Source of the DNA: Rosa chinensis
Lineage: Eukaryota; Streptophyta; Magnoliopsida; Rosales; Rosaceae
Direction of reading: 5' to 3'
Assembly: GCF_002994745.2 (NCBI RefSeq)
Contig: NC_037091.1
Span: 6,348,001 to 6,412,000, forward strand
DNA length: 64,000 nucleotides
A program made the position numbers and the translations under genes. Below the pieces are notes generated by a model, which saw only the letters and a program-made list of their open reading frames with translations, was not told the DNA's origin and did not search any database. Below, piece after piece: positions 1 through 9,931 of this stretch; position 1 is the stretch's first letter, and every line of letters starts with the position of its first letter.

Positions 1-19
1 CGGAAAGCAAAACCATATA

Positions 20-1276
20 CTACCAGATATTTTTAGGTGAAACTAAAGTGTCAGTGTAAAATGTCGAACCCCACCAAAAGCAATAATCCTGAAGAACAGT
101 CCTCAATGTATTTTCCTTGGGATTATATAATGCCACCTCATCATACATATCATCCTCTTCCAAGATTATCAAAACTTCGTCATTCTCTAACATCCATTTA
201 GGCTTCGGATAACATGTAAAACCCCCATGAAACATATCTGAAGGAATCTGTACAAGTTTAGTCCAAGATTTCTCGATCCCATATTCCTTCATCACCCATA
301 TTGTATAGGCAAAACCCACATTGTAATTATGATTGTGCCGATCGTGAACATACACAAAGAGACAATTTCCCATTGTCGTTCCAATTCCCACAGAGAGCTC
401 ATGATCACATTCTTTGTCGAAAATATTGGTTAATGTAGCGACTTCCTGAAATGTCTCTTTGGCTAGATCAAAAGAGATGATTCTTGAACAGATGTTTTGC
501 GATGTTAAAGGACAACGTTTCTCACGATATTTAGTCTCCAACCAATGTAGAGTTCCGTTTACTAACCACCCGTTCCCAAACAATTCGTAATGCTTTTGGC
601 ATTCAACGAGTCTCCATGAACTCGTTTTCAGAGAGAAGATGGCAATTCGAGTTGGACTTGCACTTGCACTTGCACTTATATCAGGATCAGAATCTGTGAA
701 CTCTACTATGACCTTGTAATCTTGGGTGGTGGAATCATAACCAAATCCCGAAAAAGCTCCTACAAATACGCTTCCTAAAAGAGTCGGAAGAGTCGGTCCT
801 GATAACCTGCATGCATCTCTAGTGCAAGGGTTCCATACGACCAAGTCGACGGAGCACAGATGAAGTTGTATAACTTCGTCGGTGGTATCTTCTTCCTCGG
901 TGGTATCTTCGTGAGTATCTTCACAATATAGACATATCAAGCCATTGCAGGAACCTATAAGGCGGTAACTATATCGATTATCATCTTCTTTAACGCACAT
1001 AGGGGCAACAAGTTTCCTAGGTGCAACAGGACCATCCTTGTTCAATAATGCTTCATAGTGTATGAATCGGGGTGGATCTAATCCATATAGGAACTTTAAC
1101 CTGCTTCTATCTCCAACAGTGACCCTGGTGTGTTTGATGAGAAAATATGAACTGGATATTAAAGTACGCCATGACTTGCATACAAAACGAAATTGTCGTA
1201 GTGATTGGAAAGGAAGCCTAGACAGTGTCTCGACAAGAATTTCCGAGGGAAGGCTGCCGTCGAGGATCACCTCCAT
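20..1276 (-). CDS. F-box protein with FBA-type C-terminal domain (CPR1/CPR30-like or S-locus F-box-like)
   Basis: Single-exon ORF of 418 codons starting at an ATG (1274..1276). Residues about 8-48 form an F-box (LPSEILVETLSRLPFQSL, then CKSWRTLI), which in this family docks the protein to SKP1 in an SCF E3 ubiquitin ligase. The rest has the landmarks of F-box-associated domains: GSCNGLICL near 108, a VVWNP motif near 148, GFGYDSTTQDYKV near 178, and a late region alternating short hydrophobic strands. Length fits the family (about 370-420 aa). S-locus F-box genes of Rosaceae share this architecture, as do hundreds of ordinary F-box genes, so substrate cannot be read from sequence. It lies about 0.9 kb downstream of an S-RNase-like gene on the same strand. 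An acidic stretch (about 122-135) rich in D/E/T is unusual. No frameshift is seen. Confidence 0.93.
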   Translation of the reverse strand: MEVILDGSLPSEILVETLSRLPFQSLRQFRFVCKSWRTLISSSYFLIKHTRVTVGDRSRLKFLYGLDPPRFIHYEALLNKDGPVAPRKLVAPMCVKEDDNRYSYRLIGSCNGLICLYCEDTHEDTTEEEDTTDEVIQLHLCSVDLVVWNPCTRDACRLSGPTLPTLLGSVFVGAFSGFGYDSTTQDYKVIVEFTDSDPDISASASASPTRIAIFSLKTSSWRLVECQKHYELFGNGWLVNGTLHWLETKYREKRCPLTSQNICSRIISFDLAKETFQEVATLTNIFDKECDHELSVGIGTTMGNCLFVYVHDRHNHNYNVGFAYTIWVMKEYGIEKSWTKLVQIPSDMFHGGFTCYPKPKWMLENDEVLIILEEDDMYDEVALYNPKENTLRTVLQDYCFWWGSTFYTDTLVSPKNIW

Positions 1277-1793
1277 GTTAAGATTGGGTACTGGTATTAT
1301 GGTGGTTGATTGCAGTCCTCTCTCATCGCTTTCATATATAGGCGTGGGAGTCTCGGACTTTTCTTAAGCGCCAAGTCTAATAATTGTGCGCGGTCGTAGT
1401 TTTCCTTTTTTGGTGAACAAGGGGCCTGAAAGGCCGGTTGTAGTTTCCTTAACCAGGTAGTATTCCCAGCCGAAAAAGGAGGAAAAAATATGTTTTATCA
1501 AGAGATTATTAAATGTTGATAATGGATACCAAATGCACAACTGAATCTCAATCTCAGAGTATATATTTGAAATTTGAATGGAGATCATAACAAGGTGTAC
1601 ACAATCTATCTATTTATTAGTTAGAGGCGGAGGCACATAGGAAAAACCCACCTCATTTTTTCACTTTTTTTTTTTTTTTAATAATTGCTATGTGATAAAC
1701 TTGTCATTAAATACATAATATTTCTTCTGCAACTATTCCTTCTACGTTTTTCTTTTCTTGAAATAAGTATAATAAATAGTTAATTTCTTAAGA
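1277..1793. other. F-box 5' flank, no gene seen
   Basis: AT-rich spacer with a long T tract near 1664-1680. It contains the presumed promoter of the minus-strand F-box gene, but no convincing TATA box could be fixed. Short ORFs here look random. Confidence 0.5.
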
Positions 1794-2084
1794 TTATCTA
1801 ATTATTCTCTCATTGAAAGAAATTCCAAAACAAATAACAAGAATTAAGATTAAACTCCTTTTGAATTTTACATTCCAATCCTGTCGAATGTTTTGAATTC
1901 CATTTCTTATTGGACTCTCTTTTTCATTTGGTTGGATTCTTAAATCTATGTAGAGTGGAGTCCTTGAGACACATCCATGTCGATTGTTACAACTAGCCAG
2001 CAGATTTTTATGAGAGCTTGTTCCTGTATGGAGAACAATCAAGAAAGTACCTAGTAACATAACAAAGACAGATTCCATCACCAT
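1794..2084 (-). other. Small ORF with hydrophobic N terminus, uncertain
   Basis: ATG-initiated ORF of 96 codons, 60 bp downstream of the T2 RNase ORF on the same strand. The first 24 residues are hydrophobic and could serve as a secretion signal (VFVMLLGTFLIVLHTG). The remainder is basic and resembles no family I know. It may simply be 3' UTR of the RNase gene. Confidence 0.2.
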
Positions 2085-2144
2085 GAAATATAAAGCAGAA
2101 TTCGATATCCAGATAAGTTTTCTATCCTAACATAAAGCCATCGG

Positions 2145-2864
2145 TTACAGTTCTCCACGAAGTGGCTCAGACATTTCTTCAAGTGGAAGCGGATCAGAAG
2201 GGAAAACTATTGGCTGCAGATTATAGCCTTCCCCATAGCACTCCACATAACTCGCATCCTCCCTGTACCAGTTGGTACAATCCGCAAAGTCCAATGTCAT
2301 ATCCAAGCAAAAATGAATTTCAAAGAGAATGTAACTGTCACGCAGAGGCTTGCATATCACCAACACCTGCACCTCTAGCTCTCGAAAGATAATGCTGCGT
2401 ACATATCTTGGATCATACATGGTCTTTCCATCCCGAATAATCCCGTATTTGGCAAAAAGAGCTTCGAGGTCGTTGATGCATTGGCTTGCAAGTTTAAGAC
2501 ACCAATTGAAATAGTCGATTCTTCTGCAGCCAAACCTTGCACATATATGTGCACCATGGGATCCCCATTCATGCCTCCAAAATGAAAAGCAGTTGAGTCT
2601 CCCATGGGTTGCTCGATCTGCAGACAGGTCTGGCCAATAGGTGAGAAGATCTTGAGTTGAAACTGCTCTTAGATGAATTGACTTCAAGGGGGTTATTCCA
2701 CTAATCTTTACAAAATTCTGATCCCATAGTCCGTGAAGAGTAAAAGACTGTGGAATAGGTGCAACACAAGCCCTTAATGAGCAATAAGCATTTGGATTGG
2801 TCAGGGCCAATCTCAAGTGCTCCACATTCTGAGAATCTGCCAACGGAAGAGTGAACAGCAGCAA
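2145..2864 (-). CDS. S-RNase-like T2 ribonuclease (start exon unclear)
   Basis: An open frame of 239 codons carries the T2 RNase pattern. The first catalytic block is FTLHGLW (residues 41-47) and the second FWRHEWGSHG (95-104), with His44, His98, Glu99 and His103 present. The usual lysine before HG is Ser102, and two residues (HI) are inserted before the cysteine of the HGxC motif. The N-terminal ALTNPNAYC, the later KYGI and the CKP segment match the S-RNase/T2 layout, and Cys are numerous. These enzymes cleave RNA through a 2',3'-cyclic intermediate; Rosaceae S-RNases are secreted in styles and act in self-incompatibility. No ATG opens this frame: it begins at TTG just after an in-frame TGA and an AG that could be a splice acceptor, so a first exon with the signal peptide must lie upstream or be lost. 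LLLFTLPLA could be the end of a signal peptide. No intron interrupts the body, whereas typical S-RNases have one in the hypervariable region. Confidence 0.82.
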   Translation of the reverse strand: MLLFTLPLADSQNVEHLRLALTNPNAYCSLRACVAPIPQSFTLHGLWDQNFVKISGITPLKSIHLRAVSTQDLLTYWPDLSADRATHGRLNCFSFWRHEWGSHGAHICARFGCRRIDYFNWCLKLASQCINDLEALFAKYGIIRDGKTMYDPRYVRSIIFRELEVQVLVICKPLRDSYILFEIHFCLDMTLDFADCTNWYREDASYVECYGEGYNLQPIVFPSDPLPLEEMSEPLRGEL

Positions 2865-3517
2865 CCTTCACCACAACAAGCACATAGTATCAGAGCAATA
2901 TATTGCACAATATTAGATCAAGGAAATCTACAAAACTTGTAATTGAACTAAATCGATGAGAACTCTCACATTAAAAAGAAGTAAAGAACATCAACCGGCT
3001 GGCTCCAGCTGCAGCAATCCTCTGAACATCAAACACCTTCTTCTTGCTTCCATTCTCATCACTATCCTCGGCCATTCCAGAGTTCAGCAAGTTTCATTTT
3101 AGATAATTCCAAACCAACAAAGGAATAAGAATCTAAAACAGAAAAAGTAGCTACCAGCAGACTCCAACAGAATGGTTGAAAGCATCACAGTCCTCCTTGC
3201 TCGCATTAAGAACTTTGTCCACATTTGTTGCTTTTGGTTCAACCTTCCTTTTCAGCAGCAACCTTCAAAAGTCAACAAATGGGATCCAGAACATAAAATC
3301 AGTCATGAAAACACAAAGGCAAACTCAGAAATTAGGCTAAATTATAGTACAGATTTTGCTCTCACATCATAAAGAACATTAACCAGGATCCATGAGCATT
3401 GAAGTCTTTCTTGCTTCCCTCCTTATCCTTATGGTTGTGAGCATTGAAGTCATTCTTCTTGCTTGCACAGTGGCGTTCCTTCTCAGCCTTACACTTGTGA
3501 GAATCGAATTCCTTGTT
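2865..3517 (-). other. Duplicated exon-like modules between DMC1 exon 8 and the T2 RNase
   Basis: On the minus strand two diverged modules repeat the order: AG acceptor, AAGGTTGCT, a Lys/Glu/Asn-rich coding-like stretch, GGAAGCAAGAA, then GGTTxATGTTCTTTA and a GTGAGAG donor-like end (near 3370 and 2970). A third AAGGTTGCT starts immediately at the RNase frame (about 2869). The copy next to DMC1 reads on from the DMC1 frame as KVAYNKEFDSHKCKAEKE and ends in a stop near 3362. The product is not recognised. Confidence 0.45.
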
Positions 3518-3716
3518 GTAAGCAACCTTTCCATTCCCTCCATGCATGTTAGTAGGAAGCTTAAAAATAGCAAACAAGCTCAGTCAGCAAGGCTTGATCT
3601 ATAGAACGTGGTATTTGAATCAAACTGCATGTTTCAGTATGGAAATCTTAAGCTAGCTACTGGTTTATTATGCGAGAAAGACCAGATATGGGATGCACAG
3701 TTGTAAAAGCAGTATT

Positions 3717-4190
3717 TGTAAGATCAAATATGGACATAACACATATCATCATAAAGTAATTGATGATTAGCTTAATATCAATCCTAGTTTAACATGGATA
3801 CAAATAGTAAATCAATACTTGTAACTTAATGAAGCAGTGTATCTATTCATTAAGGTAAGTAATCCTATTCTTAGCCTGCAAGAAAGATTACAATGAAGTG
3901 TTACATTAAGAATCTAACTAGGAAACCTAAACCGATATGGATAGCTTTAATGGGAAGCTTCTTGAGGGTTAAGTCTCCTATATATACAGATGAATTGGTC
4001 CCTGATTACTACCGACGTTTTGCATATTGTTCTGTCCATTGAGAAGCAAGTTGGTAAGTAACAGAAGGCCATATTCAGTGTTCGTGTTTGTAGCATAAGA
4101 TGGAATCCATGCCAGTGATTGCTGAAGGTAAGCCTTAATCCCTTTTATGATTGTGTACATATATTGTGAGCATGTATATGGTTTCTAACA
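3717..4190 (+). repeat. Copia-1 left (5') LTR
   Basis: 474 bp, starts TGTAAGATC and ends TTTCTAACA. It differs from 9932..10405 at three positions. It should contain the promoter of the element; CTATATATAC near 3978 is a TATA-box candidate. Confidence 0.96.
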
Positions 4191-4192
4191 AT

Positions 4193-4204
4193 TGGTATCA
4201 GAGC
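4193..4204 (+). other. Primer-binding site of Copia-1
   Basis: TGGTATCAGAGC, two bases after the LTR. It is the standard complement of the 3' end of initiator tRNA-Met used to prime minus-strand synthesis in many plant Copia elements. Confidence 0.93.
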
Positions 4205-4285
4205 ATAGGCTCACATATATCAAAATCGTTTTAGGGTTTTGTAAAACAAATACAAAAAAAAAAAAAAAAAGGTTTTTACTTTACG

Positions 4286-5065
4286 GGTCAAGTAACTGAC
4301 CAAGTCACTGACCATGTAACTGGTCATGTAACTGATCAAAGTAAGTTACTTAAGTCGATTGCTGCATCTGGTTAATTATCAAATTCACGCTTCCGCTGTG
4401 ATTTTTAGCAGCAAATTGGGGAAAAAGCAAAAACAGGTTTTTCTGTGAAATTGATTTCGATTCATAGCATGATAATTGAGTTTTTGATTGTGCTCAAGAA
4501 CACTAGTAGCATTCCCGGCGTGCGTTAGGCTAGAGTAGATGGTGACCGGATGAAATTTACAATTTCTTGATTGTTCTGTGGTTTCTTGGAATCAAATCAA
4601 TTTTGGTTATGCTTGAATATGCATGTTGAATTGATTGATGATATGGTATTGTATCTGTGATTGTGTAAAAATTGCATGAAGAACAAAAATCTCCCAGAAT
4701 TTTTTACACATTATTAAAATTGACAGATATGAGAGCTTAATTTTCTTACAATGATGAATCTGGGTAGAATATAAAGTTAAAAGCTCATGGGTTTTGTGGT
4801 TTTCTGTTGGCATAAGTGATTATGATGCACAAAGCATTCTTCATTGATGTTGGCAGAAAACGATGATCAGGTAACTGACCAACTAGTCAGGTCACTGACC
4901 ATGTAACTGGTCGGGTCACTGACCAAGTAACTGGTCAGGTCACTGACCATGTAACTGGCCAGGTCACTGACCATGTAACTGGTCAGGTCACTGACCATGT
5001 AACTGGCCAGGTCACTGACCAAGTAACTGGTCAGGTAACTAATCAAGTAACTGATCGAATAACAA
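4286..5065 (+). repeat. 12-bp minisatellite clusters in Copia-1 leader
   Basis: Two clusters (about 4286-4345 and 4868-5065) of 12-mers of the type GTAACTGACCAA / GTCACTGACCAT / GTAACTGGTCAG. The same 12-mer family fills 7208-7605 in the coding part. The intervening leader is AT-rich with no ORF of note. Confidence 0.9.
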
Positions 5066-5369
5066 AACTGAAATTGTGTTTTGTGTTTTAAAACTATGCT
5101 TCAGTTTTATCTTCCAAAGAAGTGGTCAAGTATGGTTTTAGAATACAAAACAGCAATATGCGTGCTTGATGAAAATAAATACGGATACTTAGAAATTTTT
5201 CTTCTGTCTAAAGATGTGGATAAATTTCTTTGGATAACTTGTTTTCATTGAACATGGTATATTGATAAAGAACTCCAGGATGTTATGCTTCTGCTCAAAA
5301 GTGTTGCTTAACATTATTTTTGGTTATGGACTGATATGAATGCAAGTATGGATTGTTTAGGTTTTCTGT

Positions 5370-6704
5370 ATGTTCTTGTTTTGGTTGCTTAAAGCTAAAC
5401 AAAACACAGAAAACTTAAAGTTATGTTCTTTACAAATTGAGAACTCACACGAATTTTTGTTTTGCTCCTTAGGTAACTCTTACATGAGCTTGAACAGTGT
5501 CTTGATGCTAACTGGAACCAACTATAGAGCTTGGCTAGATTCTGTAGAGAAATATATGGGAATGCATGAGAACATAGACTATTGCTTCACTGAGGACAAA
5601 CCTGAAGAGTTAACTGCAAAGAGCACTAAGAAGGAAACTGATCTTTACAAGAAGTGGCATAGATCCAATAGAATGGCTAAGAACCTCATTCGTACCTCTA
5701 TGTCTAAGACTGTCAGAGGAAGTATAGAAGAACCTGAGCTAGCATCAGATTTTTTGGAACTCATAGGTGCTAAGTTTAAAGAAAGTGAAAAGGCAGAAGC
5801 TGCTAGGCTAACCAAGGAGTTTCATGATTTGAAGTACATGGGTTCAGGGGGAGTTAGAGAACATATTATGAAGATGATCAATATAAATGGCAGACTCAGG
5901 GAGCTCTTGATGGGGGTTAGGGATGAGCAGGTAGTGCATTATGCACTACATTCCTTGCCTAACAGTTTTAGTCATCTTAGGACCAGTTACAACTCTCAAA
6001 AGGGAAACTGGACTCTAGATGAACTTATATCCATCTGTGTGGATGAAGAATCTAGGATCAAGGAAGAAAAGGAACCTGCTACAACCATTAACCTCATTGA
6101 GAAGCCTAAAAGGAAAAAGCCCCAAAATAAGCTCAAGCCTATTAAAGCCATAACTAAGAGTTCAACAGCTGCAGTGGCCAAGGAAAATAGGCCATTTAGG
6201 TTCAAGTGCTACTTTTGCAAAAGAGTAGGACACATGAAAAAGGACTGCACTGGCTATAAAAATTGGTTAGCCAAAAAGGGTAAGATTTTTTCTAATACAG
6301 TTTTTTCTTTAGAAATTAATCTCATAAATGTTGAACCACAGTCTTGGTGGATAGATTCAGGCTCACCTATTCATATTACTAATTCTTTGCAGGGATTCAT
6401 AAGGAGGAGAATCCCAAAAAGTGATGAAGTGAACCTGTGTGTAGGCAATGGCATGAGAGTGGCAGTCAAGGCTATTGGAACCTTAAAGCTCGATTTAGGA
6501 TTAGGAAAATTGTTAGTTTTGGACAATGTTTTTTATGTACCTTCCATGAGAAGGAATTTGGTTTCGGTTTCTCTTTTAGTAAAATCTGGTTGTAGACTTG
6601 TTATGGATAGTAATGGAATTCTTATTTCTAAAAATTCTGTTCAAATTGGTTCTGGTGTTATTATGAATGATTATTTACAGTTAAATTGCTCAATGGCTCA
6701 ATAA
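5370..6704 (+). CDS. Copia-1 gag and protease
   Basis: Open frame of 444 codons; translation probably starts at an internal Met near 5485 (MSLNSVLMLTGTNYRAW), as typical Copia gag begins with a GTNYxxW block. It contains a UBN2-type gag domain, a CCHC zinc knuckle (CYFCKRVGHMKKDC) near residue 285, and the aspartic protease active site WWIDSGSPIHIT near 325 followed by a strand-rich domain (VLDNVFYVPSMRRNLVSVS). Gag packages RNA and the protease matures the polyprotein. The frame ends in TAA at 6702..6704; in other Copia elements it continues into integrase, so this stop is probably a mutation. Confidence 0.9.
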   Translation: MFLFWLLKAKQNTENLKLCSLQIENSHEFLFCSLGNSYMSLNSVLMLTGTNYRAWLDSVEKYMGMHENIDYCFTEDKPEELTAKSTKKETDLYKKWHRSNRMAKNLIRTSMSKTVRGSIEEPELASDFLELIGAKFKESEKAEAARLTKEFHDLKYMGSGGVREHIMKMININGRLRELLMGVRDEQVVHYALHSLPNSFSHLRTSYNSQKGNWTLDELISICVDEESRIKEEKEPATTINLIEKPKRKKPQNKLKPIKAITKSSTAAVAKENRPFRFKCYFCKRVGHMKKDCTGYKNWLAKKGKIFSNTVFSLEINLINVEPQSWWIDSGSPIHITNSLQGFIRRRIPKSDEVNLCVGNGMRVAVKAIGTLKLDLGLGKLLVLDNVFYVPSMRRNLVSVSLLVKSGCRLVMDSNGILISKNSVQIGSGVIMNDYLQLNCSMAQ

Positions 6705-6779
6705 GAAATTTTACTTGTTGAAAATAACACAAACAGTACTAACACTTTAACAGGTGTTAAAAGAACCAAACTAAATGAA

Positions 6780-7553
6780 AAGTCTGCATTTTTATGGCAT
6801 AGAAGACTCGGCCATGTTTCAAAAGAGAGACTGAAAATTTTGGTGAAAAATAACATCCTAAATGAACTTGATTTTTCTGATCTAACAGACTATGTTGAAT
6901 GCTTTAAGGGAAAAATAACTAATACTAGAAAGAAGACTGCATATAGAAGCCAAAATTTATTAGAACTCATACACACTGATATATGTGGACCATTTAGGCA
7001 TCAAACTATCTGTGAGAATGTGTATTTTATCACATTCATTGATGACTATAAATTATATTCTGCTCATCATTCACCTAGAATTTTTGAAACATATCAAGTA
7101 AAGTTTCTAAGTGAAAAAGTTCACAATACAAACCTTGAGGATTTAACCTCAGATTTTGAGGAAATTGTGTCAGATGAGAATATAAGTGTAGCATTGCCTT
7201 TAGAACAAGATGTAACTGATCATGTCACTGGTCAAGTAACTGACCATGTCACTGACCAAGTAACTATACCTGGTCGAGTAACTGGCCAAGTAACTGATCA
7301 TGTCACTGACCAAGTCACTGACCATGTCACTGACCAAGTCACTGACCATGTCACTGACCAAGTCACTGACCATGTCACTGACCAAGTCACTGACCATGTC
7401 ACTGACCATGTCACTGACCAAGTCACTGACCATGTCACTGACCATGTAACTGACCAAGTAACTGTGCCTGGTCAAGTCACTGCTCATGTCACTGACCAAG
7501 TAACTGTGCCTGGTCAAGTCACTGCCCATGTCACTGACCATGTAACTGACTAA
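6780..7553 (+). pseudogene. Copia-1 integrase remnant fused to a four-residue repeat
   Basis: The frame begins with the GAG-pre-integrase zinc region (LWHRRLGHVSKERL near 6795) and reaches the first catalytic Asp region (HTDICGPF, then FITFIDDY). The second Asp, the Glu and the whole C-terminal half are missing. A short linker rich in E/D leads into a long VTDH/VTDQ repeat encoded by the 12-bp minisatellite. The zinc-binding cysteines are partly lost (only one Cys, ECFKGK). Ends at TAA about 7551. Confidence 0.85.
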
Positions 7554-7605
7554 GTAACTGTCCCTGGTCAAGTAACTGACCACGTAACTGGTCAAGTAAC
7601 TGAAC
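7208..7605 (+). repeat. 12-bp in-frame minisatellite in Copia-1 pol
   Basis: Roughly 33 units of GTCACTGACCAT/GTAACTGACCAA type. As the period is four codons it keeps every frame open; the plus frame reads VTDHVTDQ and the minus strand also stays open (DLVSDMVS). Occasional units GTGCCTGGTCAA make higher-order blocks. Confidence 0.93.
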
Positions 7606-7619
7606 CTCACCATCCTCCA

Positions 7620-9317
7620 GTGGCTCAACCTAGAAGATCACAGAGCAAGAAAACCAACTTATGGGGGGAAGAGAGTGACTACATTGTTTATCTGCAAGAA
7701 GCAGAAATTGAAATGGACTGTGCAGAGGACAATGATCCAACTACATTTAATCAGGCCATTGAAAGTAGTGAATCTCATCAATGGCAGCAAGCAATGGAAG
7801 CAGAAATTAATTCCATGAGTCAAAATGCAGTTTGGGAATTAGTTGAACCTGACCACAACCAGAAGCCTATAGGTTGTAAATGGGTTTTCAAAACCAAAAG
7901 AGATGCAAATGGCAACGTAGAGAGACATAAAGCAAGATTAGTTGCCAAAGGTTTTACACAGAAGGAGGGCATTGATTTTACTAAGACTTTTTCTCCAGTT
8001 TCTACAAAAGACTCGTTTAGGATAATCATGGCTTTGGTGGCTCATTTTGATATGGAGCTGCACCAGATGGATGTTAAAACAGCTTTCTTGAATGGTGAAC
8101 TAGATGAAGTGATTTATATGAGGCAGCCAGAAGGGTTTGTACAAGCTGGAAGTGAAAACTTAGTGTGTAAGTTAAGAAAATCAATTTATGGCCTAAAACA
8201 AGCTTCTAGACAGTGGTACAAGAAATTTGATTCTGTGATTTCTACTTTTGGATTTATAGAAAATCTTGTTGATGAGTGTGTTTATTTGAAGACTGTTGGG
8301 AACAATTTTATTTTTCTGGTACTCTATGTGGATGATATACTTTTGGCTAGCAGTAACATTAAATTGCTTAAAGATACCAAGAGTTTTCTGTCAAGGAATT
8401 TTGACATGAAAGACTTAGGAGAAGCATCCTATGTACTAGGTATTGAGATTAAAAGAGATAGGGCACAGAGACTACTTGGTTTGTCTCAACAGAATTATGT
8501 TACCAAAATTTTAAAGAGATTTGGTATGGAGAAGTGTGCAGCTGGAGAAGTTCCCATGTCCAAAGAAGATAAGTTAACCAAGAAGCAAAGTCCCAATAGT
8601 GATGTTGAGAAAGAAAATATGGAGTCAAAGCCTTATGCCAGACTTGTAGGAAGTCTCATGTATGCACAAGTCTGCACTAGGCCAGACTTGTCTTTTGCAG
8701 TAGGGATTTTGTCAAGATTCCAATCCAATCTAGGCCATGAACATTGGGTAGCTGGGAAGAAAGTGTTGAGATACCTGCAGAGAACTAAAAGTCACATGCT
8801 AGTTTATAGGCAAGTGGAGGATCTGAAACTCATTGGATTCTCAGACTCGGATTTTGCAGGGAATTATCCAGACTCCAAGAAGTCCACTTGTGGATATGTG
8901 TTCTTGCTTGCAGGAGGTGCTATTGCTTGGAAAACCATGAAACAAACACTTGTTTCAACTTCTACTATGTAAGCTGAATTTATTGCAGTATATGAAACTG
9001 TGTGTGAAGGACTTTGGATTAGGAATTTTCTCATGCAGACCAAAGTATTGAGTCACATTGTGGCTGGAACACTTGTAATTTATTGTGACAATGAGGCTGC
9101 AGTTTTCTTTAGCAAGAACAGTAAAAGGTCAAATAATTCCAAGCATATTGATCTAAAGTATTACAGTGTTAGAGAAAGAGTAAAGCATGGTGAAATAGCT
9201 ATTTTGAGTATTGACACAAATTCACAGCTAGCAGATCCTTTCACCAAGGCATTGTCAGTAGCAGCATTCCAGAAACATACAGCAAGCATTGGAATTTTAG
9301 CTAATTTAGATGCTTAG
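7620..9317 (+). pseudogene. Copia-1 reverse transcriptase and RNase H, one premature stop
   Basis: RT_Ty1/Copia domain: WKWVF-like start (CKWVFKTKRDANG), KARLVAKGFTQKEGIDF, HQMDVKTAFLNG with the catalytic Asp, and the active-site LYVDDILLA near 8320. The RNase H part follows (YARLVGSLMYAQ, FSDSDFAG, then KHIDLKYY near 9145). TAA at 8970..8972 interrupts STSTM/AEF, where other Copia elements have a sense codon (usually Glu); the same frame then reads on to 9317. Apart from that stop the reading frame is intact, which agrees with young age. Confidence 0.92.
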
Positions 9318-9920
9318 GTTCAGTAGAGAGTTAGTCCAGTTGGAGCATTTAAAATTCTAAGGTTTTTTGAGTTCTTGTGTTTTAGTTGTGATCTTTTATT
9401 TTGTTTATCACAACTTGTTTGTAATGACAGATTTTATTATTAATAAATTTTGAGGTATTTTCAGATTTTGGTTATTACTGCAGTTTTTGTTGAATGTTCT
9501 GAAAATTATCGATTTTGTGTTTAAAGTTATACTTGCTATCAGATGGCTTAAATCATGTGAAGCATGATGTTAAGCTTCAAGCAATATCTTTAAGCCATCA
9601 GTGTTCAGTAAATTTGCTTGAGTTTTTGGTTTTAGAAACATAAAGTAGGACCTAATATATGTTTACTTGTTGATACACATTAACATATATTGTATCACTT
9701 CTGGTTTGACATATGTGGATTGCAGGAGCTTGTGTTTGTGGTTTTGAAACTCTGCATTTTTGTTAAAATGTATACTGTTTCTTGCTCTGCATAAGTAACT
9801 GTGATCTGACCATGTTGGAATGGATTTTCGATTTAAGTTTGTTATCTGGCGCGCACTTCAGTAAGTTAAGTAGGTTTTGATGTTCTCTGGTGCAAATCAT
9901 AGCATGATATGTGTGAGTCC

Positions 9921-9931
9921 AAGGGGGAGAT
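9921..9931 (+). other. Polypurine tract of Copia-1
   Basis: AAGGGGGAGA directly before the right LTR; primes plus-strand DNA synthesis. Confidence 0.85.

Noticed and set aside
2145..2864. Assigning the RNase as a specific S-allele
   Set aside because: Hypervariable sequence and gene structure differ from typical S-RNases and no comparison can be run here; only family membership is supported.
3978..4160. 60-codon ORF repeated identically at 10193..10375
   Set aside because: It lies inside both LTRs of Copia-1 and is simply the duplicated LTR sequence.
7200..7628. Open frame of 142 codons on the minus strand with repeated DLVSDMVS
   Set aside because: It is the shadow of the frame-neutral 12-bp minisatellite; there is no independent evidence of expression.
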